Origin: Isoetes taiwanensis
Lineage: Eukaryota; Streptophyta; Lycopodiopsida; Isoetales; Isoetaceae
Assembly (NCBI GenBank): GCA_021234155.1
Contig: JAJEKV010000084.1
Span: 1,550,001-1,614,000, forward strand
DNA length: 64,000 nucleotides
Reading direction: 5' to 3'
Shown piece after piece: positions 21,224 through 31,103 of this stretch. Made by a program: the position numbers and the translations under genes. The notes under the pieces were generated by a model. That model was not told where the DNA came from and ran no database searches. It saw only the letters and a program-made list of their open reading frames with translations. Each line of letters begins with the position of its first letter. The stretch's first letter is position 1.

Positions 21224-21549
21224 GTTTGATTGATTGGCTATGCCGGAAACAGGTTTTGGGGTTGAATTGAATGTGTTTATATGCTGAAGATATGCAGAAT
21301 TGGCGCTTATTTTGATCGTAATTGCAGGCAGAGTCCTTGGCCGATAGCCATCAATTGATTGCGGCATCTGATCCTTCCTTCTTTGTGCCCCTTCTCTGCC
21401 ATAAGAGAGATAAGCAAACTAATAGACTGAAAGCCACATTGGGTCCGTTTGAACAATCAGCTCATGGCATATTGCAAACCATGTAGGCAAGGTCATAAGA
21501 ACATTTGAGGATCGATATTGTTTGAAGTAGGAGGATGAGAAGGGACGAA
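21224..21549. other. Gap between aspartic protease remnant and element 2
   Basis: Would be the 5' flank of the minus-strand aspartic protease. No motif identified with confidence. Confidence 0.4.
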
Positions 21550-21554
21550 GGATT
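21550..21554. repeat. Left 5-bp target duplication of LTR element 2
   Basis: GGATT before the left LTR recurs at 24392-24396 after the right LTR. Confidence 0.85.
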
Positions 21555-21772
21555 TGTTAAGAATAGTGATCGTATAGATCAATGTAGACATACAGGGTTG
21601 TGGCGTATACGTGGACTGCCATGTTGGCAATCCATACTAAGAGTCGCAACTGTACCCAATAGTCATGTCTATTAGGATGAACAGTCACCATCCATCCTAT
21701 ATGTATGCTACGCTGAGAGCTATTCTCAACCAGTCATCTCAATATATCTTCTACAGTTTTGATATTTTAAGA
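21555..21772 (+). repeat. 5' LTR of LTR element 2 (218 bp)
   Basis: Starts TGTTAAGAATAGTGATC and ends ATATTTTAAGA. It differs from the 3' LTR by about five substitutions and a few small indels, so this insertion is older than element 1. Confidence 0.93.
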
Positions 21773-21784
21773 TGGTATCAGAGC
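21773..21784 (+). other. Primer-binding site (initiator tRNA-Met)
   Basis: TGGTATCAGAGC directly follows the 5' LTR, as in element 1. Confidence 0.95.
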
Positions 21785-21864
21785 TACGACTCTTGATCTG
21801 ATCCTGGAAGACCTGTGGGGGAAGGCTTTAGAAGACCTGGAGAGAATAGGTCTTAAGAGAGAAG

Positions 21865-22533
21865 ATGATCATTGCCCAATCAAGAAGGGCTGACGGATTT
21901 GCAAGCTTTGCAAATCTAATCTATCTATGGATAGCAGGATTCTTGGCTGAAGCAAGAAAATTCTTTGACGAATATGATGGCTCCGGAAGCCAGAATGGGG
22001 CTTCATTATCACAAGAGACGTCTTGTGCAGATGTGGGCATATCAGGAAGTGCAAATAATTGGCCTGGATATGCTCGAGTTGAGCCAGAGGACCCAAGATT
22101 GGTCCTGAAGTGTGCTACAGTATCTATTGGATTGCAAAGCCCTGTTGTGGCAGTAATTGCTTCACAGAAAGCCGAGAAAATGGCACACAAACAGACCCAA
22201 AATCAATGGGGTCTAATGCCAGATGAAAAGAAGCCCAGGGAAATGCAGTTCAAACATGCAGATATGGATGAATTAGAAGCCGAATTAGAACTGAAGGATA
22301 AGGAGGCATGGACGCATTTGGAGGTCATGCTCAGGGCCATGATTGAAGCAACGGCCAAGGAATTCCCAGAAGGCAAAGTTATTGAGGACTACGTTATCCA
22401 GAGGGAAGGGGCCCAGATTAATGCTTCCGTTAGCCATGAAGGAGAGATGCAGAAGCCCACATCAGGCCGGATTAGGCCAATGCAGATGCCCACATCAGGC
22501 CGGATTAGGCTCAGAAATTTTTGTTGCCCTTGA
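21865..22533 (+). CDS. Gag-position ORF of element 2, unknown protein (222 aa)
   Basis: Starts at ATG 21865, 80 bp after the primer-binding site, the usual gag position. It encodes an acidic, Glu- and Lys-rich protein with a helical middle part (MDELEAELELKDKEAW). Near its end lies an in-frame 33-bp duplication (PTSGRIRPMQ / PTSGRIRL-). An overlapping frame continues (ALEEAAEKLQAKTGFNGF onward to about 22800), which suggests a frameshift near 22510 in a longer ancestral ORF. No zinc knuckle and no recognised gag family. Confidence 0.45.
   Translation: MIIAQSRRADGFASFANLIYLWIAGFLAEARKFFDEYDGSGSQNGASLSQETSCADVGISGSANNWPGYARVEPEDPRLVLKCATVSIGLQSPVVAVIASQKAEKMAHKQTQNQWGLMPDEKKPREMQFKHADMDELEAELELKDKEAWTHLEVMLRAMIEATAKEFPEGKVIEDYVIQREGAQINASVSHEGEMQKPTSGRIRPMQMPTSGRIRLRNFCCP
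22449..22514 (+). repeat. 33-bp tandem duplication inside the element 2 ORF
   Basis: Units at 22449-22481 and 22482-22514 share cccacatcaggccggattag. The length is a multiple of three, so the frame is kept. Confidence 0.85.
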
Positions 22534-22729
22534 AGAGGCTGCTGAAAAATTACAAGCAAAAACTGGATTTAATGGGTTCACGGTTGAAGCCCACAGGGCT
22601 AAGAACAATGACGGGGTCATGATTACAAGACCCAAATTTACTGCTGTCAAGAAGAACATGGCTGCTATTGTAATGGCCGTGGAGATGCAGCCCTGCTATA
22701 AGTTCGATGGAGATGAAGATGCACGCGAA

Positions 22730-23170
22730 GGGAACGCCGTATATCTCAAGCGAGATATGGTTAATGTGGCCACCTGTACCAGCCATGAAGAACAGCGCAG
22801 TTTGAAGCCCAAAAACCAACTGTTTTTGGCGTTTTTTGGCATTTTTTGGTCGATCCGGCTCCATTTTGCTTCAAATCTCTTCCTCTCTTCACGATCTAGC
22901 ATAAAAGAGGTAGATGAAGCGATTGGCATGGTTTTTAGATCGAATCAAACTGCCCATAGAGCAGAAAGAACCAGTCGATTGAAATTTTTGCCCCCGCCGC
23001 GCAGTTTGAAGCCTGGTTTTTTGGCCACATTAACCACTTTTTTGGCCACATTAACCACCTGGCTGATATCGGATGGGCACATTAAGCAGCGGTTAATGTG
23101 GCCTGGCCACAGTAACCCAAATTTTTTTGGCCACATTAACCACATCTCGCTTGAGATATACGGAGTTCCC
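22730..23170. repeat. Large inverted repeat (foldback) inside element 2
   Basis: Arms of about 42 bp at 22730-22771 and 23129-23170 pair with only a few mismatches: gggaac.ccgtatatctca, then agcgagat.tggttaatg, then tggcc. Both arms encode the peptide HINHISLEIYGVP, one on each strand. The loop near the right arm holds further copies of ttttttggccacattaacca (around 23025-23060) and a local hairpin (23091-23117). It disrupts the frame and looks like a nested foldback insertion or an internal duplication in inverted orientation. Confidence 0.8.
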
Positions 23171-23183
23171 ACTCGAAGATACT

Positions 23184-23804
23184 ATGATAAGGTATTCTAT
23201 TGAAGCAAGAAAATTATTTCATAAGGAAGAAACCAAGCATCCAATGGCAGCATGGGAGAAGCAACAAAGTGATGGAGCACAACACAGAGATGGAGATTTG
23301 TTGAAGCAACAGCGAAATTTAGACCTGTTTAAAGAAGATTCAACAAAAATGAAAGAAGCCAAATTTGTCATGGCTTCTGGAAACCCTACCTGCAAAAATC
23401 GATGTGCTGCATTGGAGCAAATGACAGGCATAATTTCTAAATCCAAATCAGTTGCTTTGGTCTATGGCGGACTTGTAAAAGATCAAACGGCGTCTGTTGT
23501 GATGAACGGGCTCCAGTTGCTGGCCGAAATTGAAAGGGCGCAGGAGGCGCCGCTTTCTATTACTGCAAGAAAAAGTTCAAAGAGACCTAAAAAGGTCACA
23601 TTCAAAAATAACCAACAACAATTGTGCCTTCGTGGTGACGTGGCAGACAATAAGGAGAATACTAAGTCTTTCATAAGCTTCACAATCACAAGGCATAGTT
23701 TGATGCACATGAAGAGAAGGCGTGGTCGTCCTCAAGTGAAGATGAAGAAGAAATATTTGCCGCTGGTGAAGAGACATCCAGGTGGACATCCAGAGTATGG
23801 CTAA
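23184..23804 (+). CDS. ORF of element 2 with an AT-hook-like motif (206 aa)
   Basis: ATG 23184 to stop before 23805. Lys/Glu-rich start (YSIEARKLFHKEETKHP), a central hydrophobic segment (IISKSKSVALVYGGLVKD) and a basic C-terminus with KRRRGRPQVKMKKK. RGRP flanked by basic residues matches the core of the AT-hook, a minor-groove DNA-binding motif. A second basic patch is SSKRPKKVTFK. There is no enzymatic motif. EARK-L-F echoes EARK-F-F in the first ORF, hinting at internal duplication. Function unknown; a chromatin- or DNA-binding role is inferred from the motif only. Confidence 0.5.
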   Translation: MIRYSIEARKLFHKEETKHPMAAWEKQQSDGAQHRDGDLLKQQRNLDLFKEDSTKMKEAKFVMASGNPTCKNRCAALEQMTGIISKSKSVALVYGGLVKDQTASVVMNGLQLLAEIERAQEAPLSITARKSSKRPKKVTFKNNQQQLCLRGDVADNKENTKSFISFTITRHSLMHMKRRRGRPQVKMKKKYLPLVKRHPGGHPEYG

Positions 23805-24158
23805 TAAGGAAGATACGTCCTTTTGTAAGTACCATATGTAAATATAAAAATGGGTGTCGTATATGTCTCAATAGTCCTAGTGTGTGAGGCCCCAATGTAA
23901 TTGATCTTAGCAGTTCAGATGCTTAGATCAAGGGGGAGAAATTGCCAATTAATATGATCTAGGCATCCTCACTTCTTATGACATGGTATATAGGACTAGA
24001 GAGTCGATTTGAATTTTCTAGTTGCAGTTTTAGAACTCCCTACATCATTGAAAGATGTGCCGATAAAAGCCATCTAGATGTGTTCAAGGTTGAGCATTAA
24101 GGGGGAGTAGAAAACTACTAGGAAAGTTCAAATTAAACCCTCATTGATCTATTGATCA

Positions 24159-24167
24159 AGGGGGAGT
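24159..24167 (+). other. Polypurine tract of element 2
   Basis: AAGGGGGAG directly before the 3' LTR; the same 9-mer also occurs at 23930 and 24099. Confidence 0.9.
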
Positions 24168-24391
24168 GTTAAGAATAGTGATCATATAGATCAATGTAGA
24201 CATACGGGTGTTGTGGCGTATACAGATGAGGTGGACTGCCATGTTGGCATCCATACTAAGAGTCACAACTGTACCCAATAGTCATGTCTATTAGGATGAA
24301 CAGTCACCATCCATCCTATATGTATGCTACGTTGAGAGCTATTCTCAACCAGTCATCTCAATATATCTTCTACAGTTTTGCTATTTTAAGA
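24168..24391 (+). repeat. 3' LTR of LTR element 2 (224 bp)
   Basis: Counterpart of 21555-21772, starting TGTTAAGAATAGTGATC and ending CTATTTTAAGA; followed by the GGATT duplication. Confidence 0.93.
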
Positions 24392-24396
24392 GGATT

Positions 24397-25053
24397 TAAA
24401 AAAGAAAGCCGCAGTAGATCTCGGTTGTAGCAAGCCCTTCAGAAGAATGGAACAGAGTTGGAGCTGCTCTTTCAGGTGCAAATCCTCTGTTAGGCGGTGC
24501 AGGTATGGCACTTCCATATTTGGCAGCAAATGCCAAATATGGTGCATCAGTGCATCAGTCTAAAGGAAAGGGCAAATACTAGAGTGGTCTAAAGGAAAGG
24601 GCAAATAGCCAGAGTGATGCATTGCCCACTCTAGAGTATTGCCCACTCTTTAGTCTCTGGCAGCATTGCCTAGAGTGGTCTAAAGGAAAGGGCAATACTG
24701 GCTATTTCTCGGTTTGGTGCATGTCTGTGCCTAGAGTGGTCTAATTATTTGGTGCATGCCTGAGCCTGGGTGGTCTAAAGAAAAGGGCAATGCTGGCTAT
24801 GGGGCCTTCGTTTCTGACACCAACTTCCGGCCAACACCTTGAGATGTTTTTTGCTACACTACAAGAATAGGCTATAGTAGTGTAACTCGGTGTCCATGGA
24901 GATCTATATGCAAAGGAGCAACCATCTCTTTTTCTCTCATTTCAAGGCAATGCCCTCATAGTCATGTCGATTTTAGTTGTAGTGGCACCAGCTTCCAATA
25001 ACATCCTGAGACGTTTCCTACTGCACTACTAGAATAGACTATGGTGTTCCAGC
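24397..25053. repeat. Interspersed repeat of gagtggtctaaaggaaaggg units
   Basis: Between about 24550 and 24800 the core tggtctaaaggaaagggcaa occurs four to five times with variable spacers, joined with tggtgcatg and actggctat. Before it (about 24440-24540) the frame GAALSGANPLLGGAGMALPY looks protein-like, but I cannot name it. The rest of the stretch is plain. Confidence 0.55.
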
Positions 25054-25073
25054 AAATTAGTATGAGATAGGGT
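25054..25073. repeat. Left target-site duplication of the full-length L1
   Basis: The 20-mer aaattagtatgagatagggt is repeated exactly at 37171-37190, 12 kb away, directly after the poly(A) tail. Confidence 0.97.
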
Positions 25074-25074
25074 T

Positions 25075-25720
25075 TTGTTATCTGGATGGCGGTGGCGGAC
25101 CCTAAAGGCGGCTGACGCAGCGGCGTTAATTACGGCGGACGATTTGAGCTCCGAAGGCATGGCCGATGATCGAAGTGGGAGGAGTGATCCCCAGGGGGTG
25201 CAATCGACAACTCCCAGGCAGATTCCGAAGCTGGCGCGGGCAGCCCAGCAGACTCGTTCGATTGGGGGTGGTTCTTCCACCCAGAAGCTTACTCGCCGGG
25301 ATCTTCTTATGGCGAGAGAGGCGGTAGGGCTTGATTCGGCGACCTCGGACTCTGAGCCCAACTGCTTGGATTGCTAGTGTCATCGATTCTTCGGGTGTGA
25401 GAAGGTCGGGGGAGGAATTCCTTTGCTCCTAGGGCCTCAAGGCCGGCCAGCGGGGCTGGAGTCTGTAGCGCCCATAGATTCGGCTGCTCCAGTGCCGGAT
25501 TTGGTAAGGTCGGCGCTTGAGGCAGGCGTGGAGGGTGGTAGCGGGCCACTTCAACTTGGTGCCCAAAGCAGCCCGCATGTGCGTGGTTTTGAGGAGCCGG
25601 GGATAGGGCACGGCCTTAAGCCCCCCTACGGGGTGTGTGCGGCAACCGGAGCCGGGCAAGGTTCTACCGGAGATTGGAGGCAAGGAGGGAGCGCCTGCCC
25701 GCCGGATTTGGTGCAGCGCC
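25075..25720 (+). pseudogene. L1 ORF1, N-terminal part (before the gypsy insertion)
   Basis: Basic, low-complexity N-terminal region of ORF1 (segments DLSSEGMADDRSGRSD and later PDLVQ). The frame PDLVQ at the break joins in phase to LGFGRGPMEVGE after the gypsy element, supporting one original ORF. It has internal stops. Confidence 0.6.
25713..25717. repeat. Probable left 5-bp target duplication of the gypsy element
   Basis: GCAGC here matches GCAGC at 31623-31627 directly after the right LTR. Three extra bases (25718-25720) separate it from the left LTR end, so this terminus has been altered. Removing one copy and the element restores the L1 frame. Confidence 0.65.
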
Positions 25721-26252
25721 TATCATGAACCTACTTTCGAAAACAAGGAAAATAATACGTGGAAAATAATGCCAAGAAATATGGAAGAAATACGCCAAGA
25801 TCGGCAAAAGAATCTGATATATGAACAGAATCAAGAATACAATAGCCCGGGCAAGCAGGAATCACGAAGACGGATGCCTAGAAGGCTCAAGACCGGCATT
25901 GAACCGGAATGGTTTGACAAGAAGGAGGTGCCTCCTTATATATCTAGACCAACGGTCGGGGATCAGCGCCACTCCAATGGATGAGATCGCGCCAAAGTGT
26001 CGCAAGATGCATTTAGGTTCTAGAACATTCTAGAACCTTCGGAGATAGTCCCACATATGAGGAAGACGTGAAGGAATGTCTTCAACAAATATTGGTAGCG
26101 AGACTCGGCAAGGGTGTGTGACTCGCGAATCGGAAGGTTGCGAGTTCAAACCCCGCCTTGTGCAACTACCCTTTGTATCCGTGTGACGACCATCTTTTGT
26201 ACATAGGAGTATAATGTTAGGTATGATACTGAATATCCGTATGGTCGTCACA
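25721..26252 (-). repeat. 3' LTR of the gypsy element (532 bp)
   Basis: On the minus strand it starts TGTGACGACCATACGG and ends GTTCATGATA, one base off the expected TG...CA end. It matches the LTR at 31104-31622 throughout but with a dozen or so short extra insertions and several substitutions. It contains a tRNA-like segment (26094-26170). Confidence 0.9.
26094..26170 (+). other. tRNA-like segment inside the left gypsy LTR
   Basis: A 77-nt segment opposite in strand to the retroelement begins GGTAGCG and ends CTACC, giving a 5-bp closing stem. It has box A-like and box B-like (GCGAGTTCAAACC) sequences and a T-arm stem with one mismatch (gcgag / cccgc). Also present in the other LTR. It looks like an old tRNA or SINE head captured by the LTR. 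No intact anticodon arm can be assigned, so it is not called as a tRNA gene. Confidence 0.45.
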
Positions 26253-26265
26253 CCATCCCCCTCCT
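26253..26265 (-). other. Polypurine tract of the gypsy element
   Basis: AGGAGGGGGATGG on the minus strand lies directly before the 3' LTR. Confidence 0.88.
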
Positions 26266-26269
26266 ACGA

Positions 26270-26706
26270 TGGCGACGAGTCCTCAAAGTCAATGGAGTAC
26301 TCAAACTTGGCTTATGCGTAACGCGTCGGTGAAACTCCGCAATTTTGTCGGTGCATTAGTCGATTCTCGGCGGCTCCCGTGTTCTCACTTGGCGAAACCT
26401 TCCCAATCGACAAAAGTAATACAATCGTCCGGCGAAGAAACTTGGAGTCGAATCTCTCGAACCTCGAACTCCTCATGATCATCAATCTCGACCGGTGGTG
26501 GAGGTGGAGGTACTCGATCCGAAATGGATTAAGCCATATAGGGTTCTAACAAAGACACATGAAACACCGGGTGAAGCCTGACCGATGGCGAAGCTCCGCA
26601 CGAAAGCGGCATCACCAACTCGTTCAATGATCCGATAGGGGACCTGGCGGTGGTCGAGCTTGTTACAAGGGCGAAATTTGTCGGTAAATCCGACGCAAAG
26701 AGCCAA
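26270..26706 (-). pseudogene. Gypsy integrase C-terminus and chromodomain remnant
   Basis: The minus strand reads KLDHRQV-PYRIIERVGDAAF, the usual spacer after the integrase core of chromoviruses. A segment EEFEVREILDSKFLRR follows, which matches the start of the chromodomain. The domain's later half is frameshifted. Known role: targeting of integration to particular chromatin marks. Confidence 0.7.
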
Positions 26707-26875
26707 ACAAGATCACCAACCGCAAACCGAGGAGCGCCCCGACGATGCTGATCTGCATGATGACGATAACGTGCTTGGGCCCGGAGAAGATGGTGCTTTG
26801 AAGATCATCCCGGCATGCGAGCTTCTCGAGCCCGCCCTCGACACTGGGATTGATCGAAGTCATATCCGGGAGCAA

Positions 26876-27773
26876 TCAAAGACCACCGGGATGCATGCCG
26901 AAATTAATAAAGAACGAGTCGGCCTTTGTGGAGGCATGGACAGAATTATTATAAGCAAATTCGCGGCGGTAGCCAATCAACCCGGTCATCCTGGCGATAA
27001 TTGATGAAGCATCGCAAAAATCTTGCTCAAGGGTTTGATTAGTGCGCTCCACCTGTCCATTGGTCTCGGATGATGTCCTAAGAGAGCGAACGCTCCACAT
27101 GCAAGAGTTGCAATAGACGCTTTCCAAAAATCGCAACAAATTGAGGGCCGCGGGCACTGACAATGTTATCTGGTAAGCCATGGAGTCGAACCACCTCTCG
27201 AAGCAAGAGAACCGCTGTGGCTTCACTAGAGATAGAAGTGCTGCAAGGAATGAAATGTGCCATCTTGGAAAACCTACAACAACAACAAGGATGGCGTCAT
27301 GGCCCCAGGGAGGATGGAAGCTTCGACAATAAAATCCACTGAAATACTCTTCCAAGGACCGGCTGGAACGGTAAAGGCTGAAGCAGCCATGAGGAAGATG
27401 CCTTGGAACCTTGGCTCGACGGCCAGATGTCACAGATCGAATAAAAGCTTCGGCTGGGCGACGAAGACACGCCACCAATACTCTCGACTAATAAGTTCAA
27501 GAGTCTTGACTACTCCAAAGTGTCCTACCCCGGTGAATCATGGCAAGCCCGAAGAACCCGAAGCCTAGAAGCACCATCCGGCACATATAGAAGCCCATCA
27601 CTAACAGAGTCCATCTCAACCTCAAAAGCGATCATAGTCGATTCCATCTGGCGAGAAGATGATGCAGCGCCAATGTGTGAGAATACATCTTGAGCCAATG
27701 GATCGGAGGGCGAGATGCTCGAGCAGACTCCAACAAGGTCATCATGAGGCCTCTCGAACAAAGTGAGAGCCAT
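26876..27773 (-). pseudogene. Gypsy integrase, frameshifted
   Basis: The N-terminal zinc-binding part is partly visible (LRVLRACHDSPG, then GHFG). The catalytic core follows in pieces: MAHFIPCSTSISSEATAVLL, LHGLPDNIVSARGPQFV and TNGQVERTNQTLEQ. The family motif is S-D-R-G-P-Q-F; here the catalytic Asp has changed to Ala (SARGPQF). Several frame changes add to the loss. Confidence 0.88.
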
Positions 27774-27883
27774 AAGTCGGAACCGATCGAGGGCCCTAAA
27801 ATAACTCGTGATTGCTGATCATATGCAGGATCACCTAGTTTGGGCTCAAGATAGGAGCGTCGAGACAAGGCATCAGGCTTTCC

Positions 27884-28354
27884 TTAGAGCGATCCAGGAC
27901 GGTATTTGATCACGAAATCAATCCGGGATAATACTTGAGTATGCCACCGGGCCTGGCGACGGTTGAGCACTCGAGCAGACTGAAAATATTCAAGATTTTG
28001 GTGATCTGTGTAGACTGTGACCTTATAAGGAGATCCCTCCAGGAAACGTCTCCACTCCTCGAAAGAATCCAGTATCGCCAACAACTCCTTGTCATAAATG
28101 GGATAGTTGATTTCAGCAGCCTGAAACTTTCGTGAATGATAGGCGATTGGATGCAATTCATGGTCATCCCCCTCCTGTGACAGGATCCCACCATGCGCAA
28201 AATCAGAAGCATCTGCTTCAACAACATATGGGCGCAAAGGATCTGCATGAGCAAGAATTGGCGCCATGGTGAAAGCATGCTTCAGGGTAACAAAAGCAGA
28301 TTCCGCTTCCACAGTCCATTCGAATGGCGCGTCCTTGACAGTGAGGCGTGTCAA
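27884..28354 (-). pseudogene. Gypsy RNase H domain
   Basis: A 156-codon open stretch covers the RT thumb/connection and RNase H domain: FEWTVEAESAFVTLKHAFT, YVVEADASDFAHGGILSQ, IAYHSRKFQAAEINYPIYD, KELLAILDSFEEWRRFLEG and VYTDHQNLEYF. The catalytic Asp of EADASD, the Glu of DKEL and the Asp of YTDHQNL are all present. This is the best-preserved part of the element. Confidence 0.92.
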
Positions 28355-28535
28355 AGGAAGAGCAATCTCCGAATAATCCCGGATGAAACGCCGATAGAAA
28401 TTGGCAAACCCAAGAAAACACTGAACATCTCGAACGGATGAAGGTGTTTGCCACTCGAAACGATCTTGACCTTTTTTTCAGATCCATAGAGACTCCATGT
28501 GGTGTGATGCGATAGCCAAGGAACTCCACATTATC

Positions 28536-29278
28536 CTATTTGAACTGGCACTTCTCAAGTTTGGCATATAATCCATGCTCACGAAGCTTTTGAAGGACCT
28601 GTCGAACATGTCTTTCATGTTCTTCGAGAGTCTTAGAATAAATAAGGATATCATCCAAATAGATGATAACAAAAGTGTCTAAGAACTCTCGAAAAACATC
28701 ATTGGCCATATCTTTGGAATATTGCTTAGGAGCATTGGTAAGTCCAAACGGCATAGGCCATCCGAGTAACTGAAAGGTCGTTTTCCACTCATCACCCTCC
28801 CCGATCCGAATAAGATTATAGGCACCCCAAGATCAATCTTAAGTAAAATAGTCTTTGCACCTTGGAGTCGTTCCAACAACTCGGGATCGGAGGAAGCGGA
28901 TCTGGATTTGGCAATTGTGATTTTATTGAGGCCACGATAATCAACGACGGTGACGCTAAGAAACCATCCTTCTTTTGGCGAAGAAGATAGGCGCTCAAAT
29001 AGGGATCGAGAATGTCGAATGAAGCCCGTGGCTAAATTCGCTTCAATATAATCCCGCAAAACCTCCAACTCGGCGGGAGATAGACCATATATCGGACCAT
29101 ATGGCGTGGTCCCCCGGCTGCAAATCAATAGGACAATCATATGGGCGATGCTCGGGAGTTTGCTGGCCTTGACTTTGTCAAAAACATCGGCCGAAGTCGC
29201 CATATTTATCCGGGAGCATTGGAGCGGAGACTTGATCTGATGCCGAGCTAGCCGATGGGTGAACTGGATTGCAAACAC
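28536..29278 (-). pseudogene. Gypsy reverse transcriptase, frameshifted
   Basis: Pieces in order: YGLSPAELEVLRDYIEANLA, GFIRHSRS, VDYRGLNKITI, then [19 protein letters not shown] and [21 protein letters not shown]. The catalytic Y-L-D-D box is encoded by the complement of 28651-28662. Frame breaks occur near 28750-29000. Confidence 0.9.
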
Positions 29279-29840
29279 CTAACTTGGATCTTGCCTTCTA
29301 GATTTATCAAACTCGCGAAGAGAAATCTTTGAGATCTGGCCTGAGGGCATGAAGAAACCTCCACAAAAGCATGAGCGGGAACATGAACATGAGCGATAGC
29401 AACCGAACAGAACTGGATCAAGAACCGCAGCAGTAAAAGGGGACCGGAGCAAGAACCGGAGCGTGAACGTGGACCGGAGCAGGAGCGTAAACCGAACCGA
29501 GCAAGAGCAGAACTAGAGTGAAGGACATCATCAAGAACATGATCGAATCTGGAGCATGAACCGAGCAGTAGGCAAGAGGCGGATCGTAACATGGAACGCT
29601 GCAGCCCACGAGCATCGCATCGGTCGAAGTCGATGTTGGCGTGAGACCTGATCCGGCAGATGAACTCGAACTAGAGCTAGAACCAGCAAATCGAAATGAT
29701 CTAGCACGTCAATCAATCAAGCAGATTATGTAGCTCGAGCCGTAAGGCACTCCAAGACTATTGGCATGAGGGCTAGCAATGAGATTGAAGGAAATACGAC
29801 AAGAAACTCCCTCGAACAAAAAATCTTGAAGAGGCACAGA

Positions 29841-30071
29841 TTACATTCTGCGGATCGCACTCCGGTGAGATCTCCGTCCATCAATCACCGGCCGTAAGGG
29901 ATGCTCAACCTTGCTTCTAGGGATGGCGTGCTTTACCGCAAACGCACTATCCATAAAGCAAGCATTTGCACCACAATCAAGTTTGCGCCAACACTTGCAA
30001 TTCTCCAACTTCGATTTCAATGATATAGGGATGAAGAATGCCTTGCCGACCTTATCCGATGGAATAAACAT
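29841..30071 (-). pseudogene. Gypsy aspartic protease remnant
   Basis: KLDCGANACFMDSAFAVKH corresponds to the retropepsin active-site region (family form ALIDSGATANFID). The catalytic D-S-G has become D-C-G. A broken frame leads upstream into gag. Confidence 0.65.
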
Positions 30072-30299
30072 GTCGAAAATGTGGAAGGAGTTCGAGAAAA
30101 GCTGGCCAAATTTATCGAGAGACTCCTACTACTCTGACCGCCCCCCGAAGTTTTCCGGACGATTTAAAAGCGCTTCGGGGGCATCCATGAGCGATATGGC
30201 CAGCTTCTCCACAAGAGAGGCAAAGATTAGCCTCTCTCCGACGCCAAGCTTCGGCGTATAAGGGTCCTCGAATCTTCCCCGATCAATCTCAAGATAGGC

Positions 30300-31048
30300 T
30301 CAGTCCGTCACCTCAGATTCTACGATAAGGCGGGGAAGGCGAGCTATAGGCTTTTGTGTAATCAAAAGACCCGACTCGTCTCTCTTGTTCACGTTCAAGA
30401 GCCGATTATCACATCGAACTGCAAATCGATGGCTTCTTCCAAACTCGGGGATCCTCCATAGACAACAACATATCTTTGACATCCTCTCGTAACCCCTTCG
30501 AAACAATCTCGGTGCAATATCATCCCGGCAAAGATCTACTGCAATTTGACGAAATTCTGATGCATATATGAAGGCGGGCGAGCCTTGCCTTAAGTTATAA
30601 AGTTTTGTGATCAGCGGCTTGACGATCGGTGTCTCAAAGCATGCTTCGAGTTCTCGCAGTTGAAAGCAAAGAAAATCTTGCAACTCACGGGGCTCCTTTC
30701 TCCAATAAAGGAGCAAACCAACTTAGAGCTGGCCCCCTGGAGAAGAGAACCAATCAGCCCCACTTGTTCTTGGAGGTGGGATATCTATGAGGATGGAGCT
30801 GAATCACAAGCCCGATCTAATTCAAAACCCGCGGAGCTTGGACCGAAAAGATCAAACTTCTCTGGCAGGCTGATCTTAGGCTCTGATAGCCTCAATCCCG
30901 AGCTAGAAGCAGATTCATGTGAAGCAATACGTTCCTTAAGCTCTTTATTATCCAACTGCAACTGCTGGCATACTTGAACAAGCTGCTGGACCTGTTGTAA
31001 TAAAGTCGGAACCTCCTCCATAGATATAAAATCACCAACGATGAGCAA
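30300..31048 (-). pseudogene. Gypsy gag remnant, frameshifted
   Basis: The N-terminal part is a Gln-rich coiled-coil (LLQQVQQLVQVCQQLQLDNK) followed by KISLPEKFD-LFGP, the usual start of the plant gypsy gag core (PEKFDG). A second piece (LKELEACFETP-like, LYNLRQGSPAFIYASEFRQI) is the typical end of the gag core, L-x-Q-x-G-S-V-x-x-Y-x-x-x-F. No CCHC knuckle is preserved. Confidence 0.8.
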
Positions 31049-31103
31049 AAAAAATGTTTAGGATCAGAGCAGACAAGAACCGGTAAGGGATTCCGGTTCA
31101 AAC

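Larger units (their letters stand above)
21555..24391 (+). mobile_element. Non-autonomous LTR retrotransposon, element 2 (2837 bp)
   Basis: LTRs of 218 and 224 bp, GGATT target duplication, initiator tRNA-Met primer-binding site and a polypurine tract define a complete element. The plan is the same as element 1 (LTR termini TGTTA...TTAAGA, same primer site, ORF near the 3' LTR) but the sequence differs. The interior has a gag-position ORF with a frame break, a large inverted repeat and a 206-codon ORF with an AT-hook-like motif. No RT, RNase H, integrase or protease motif was found. AAGGGGGAG occurs three times near the 3' end (23930, 24099, 24159), a copia-like feature. Confidence 0.9.
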
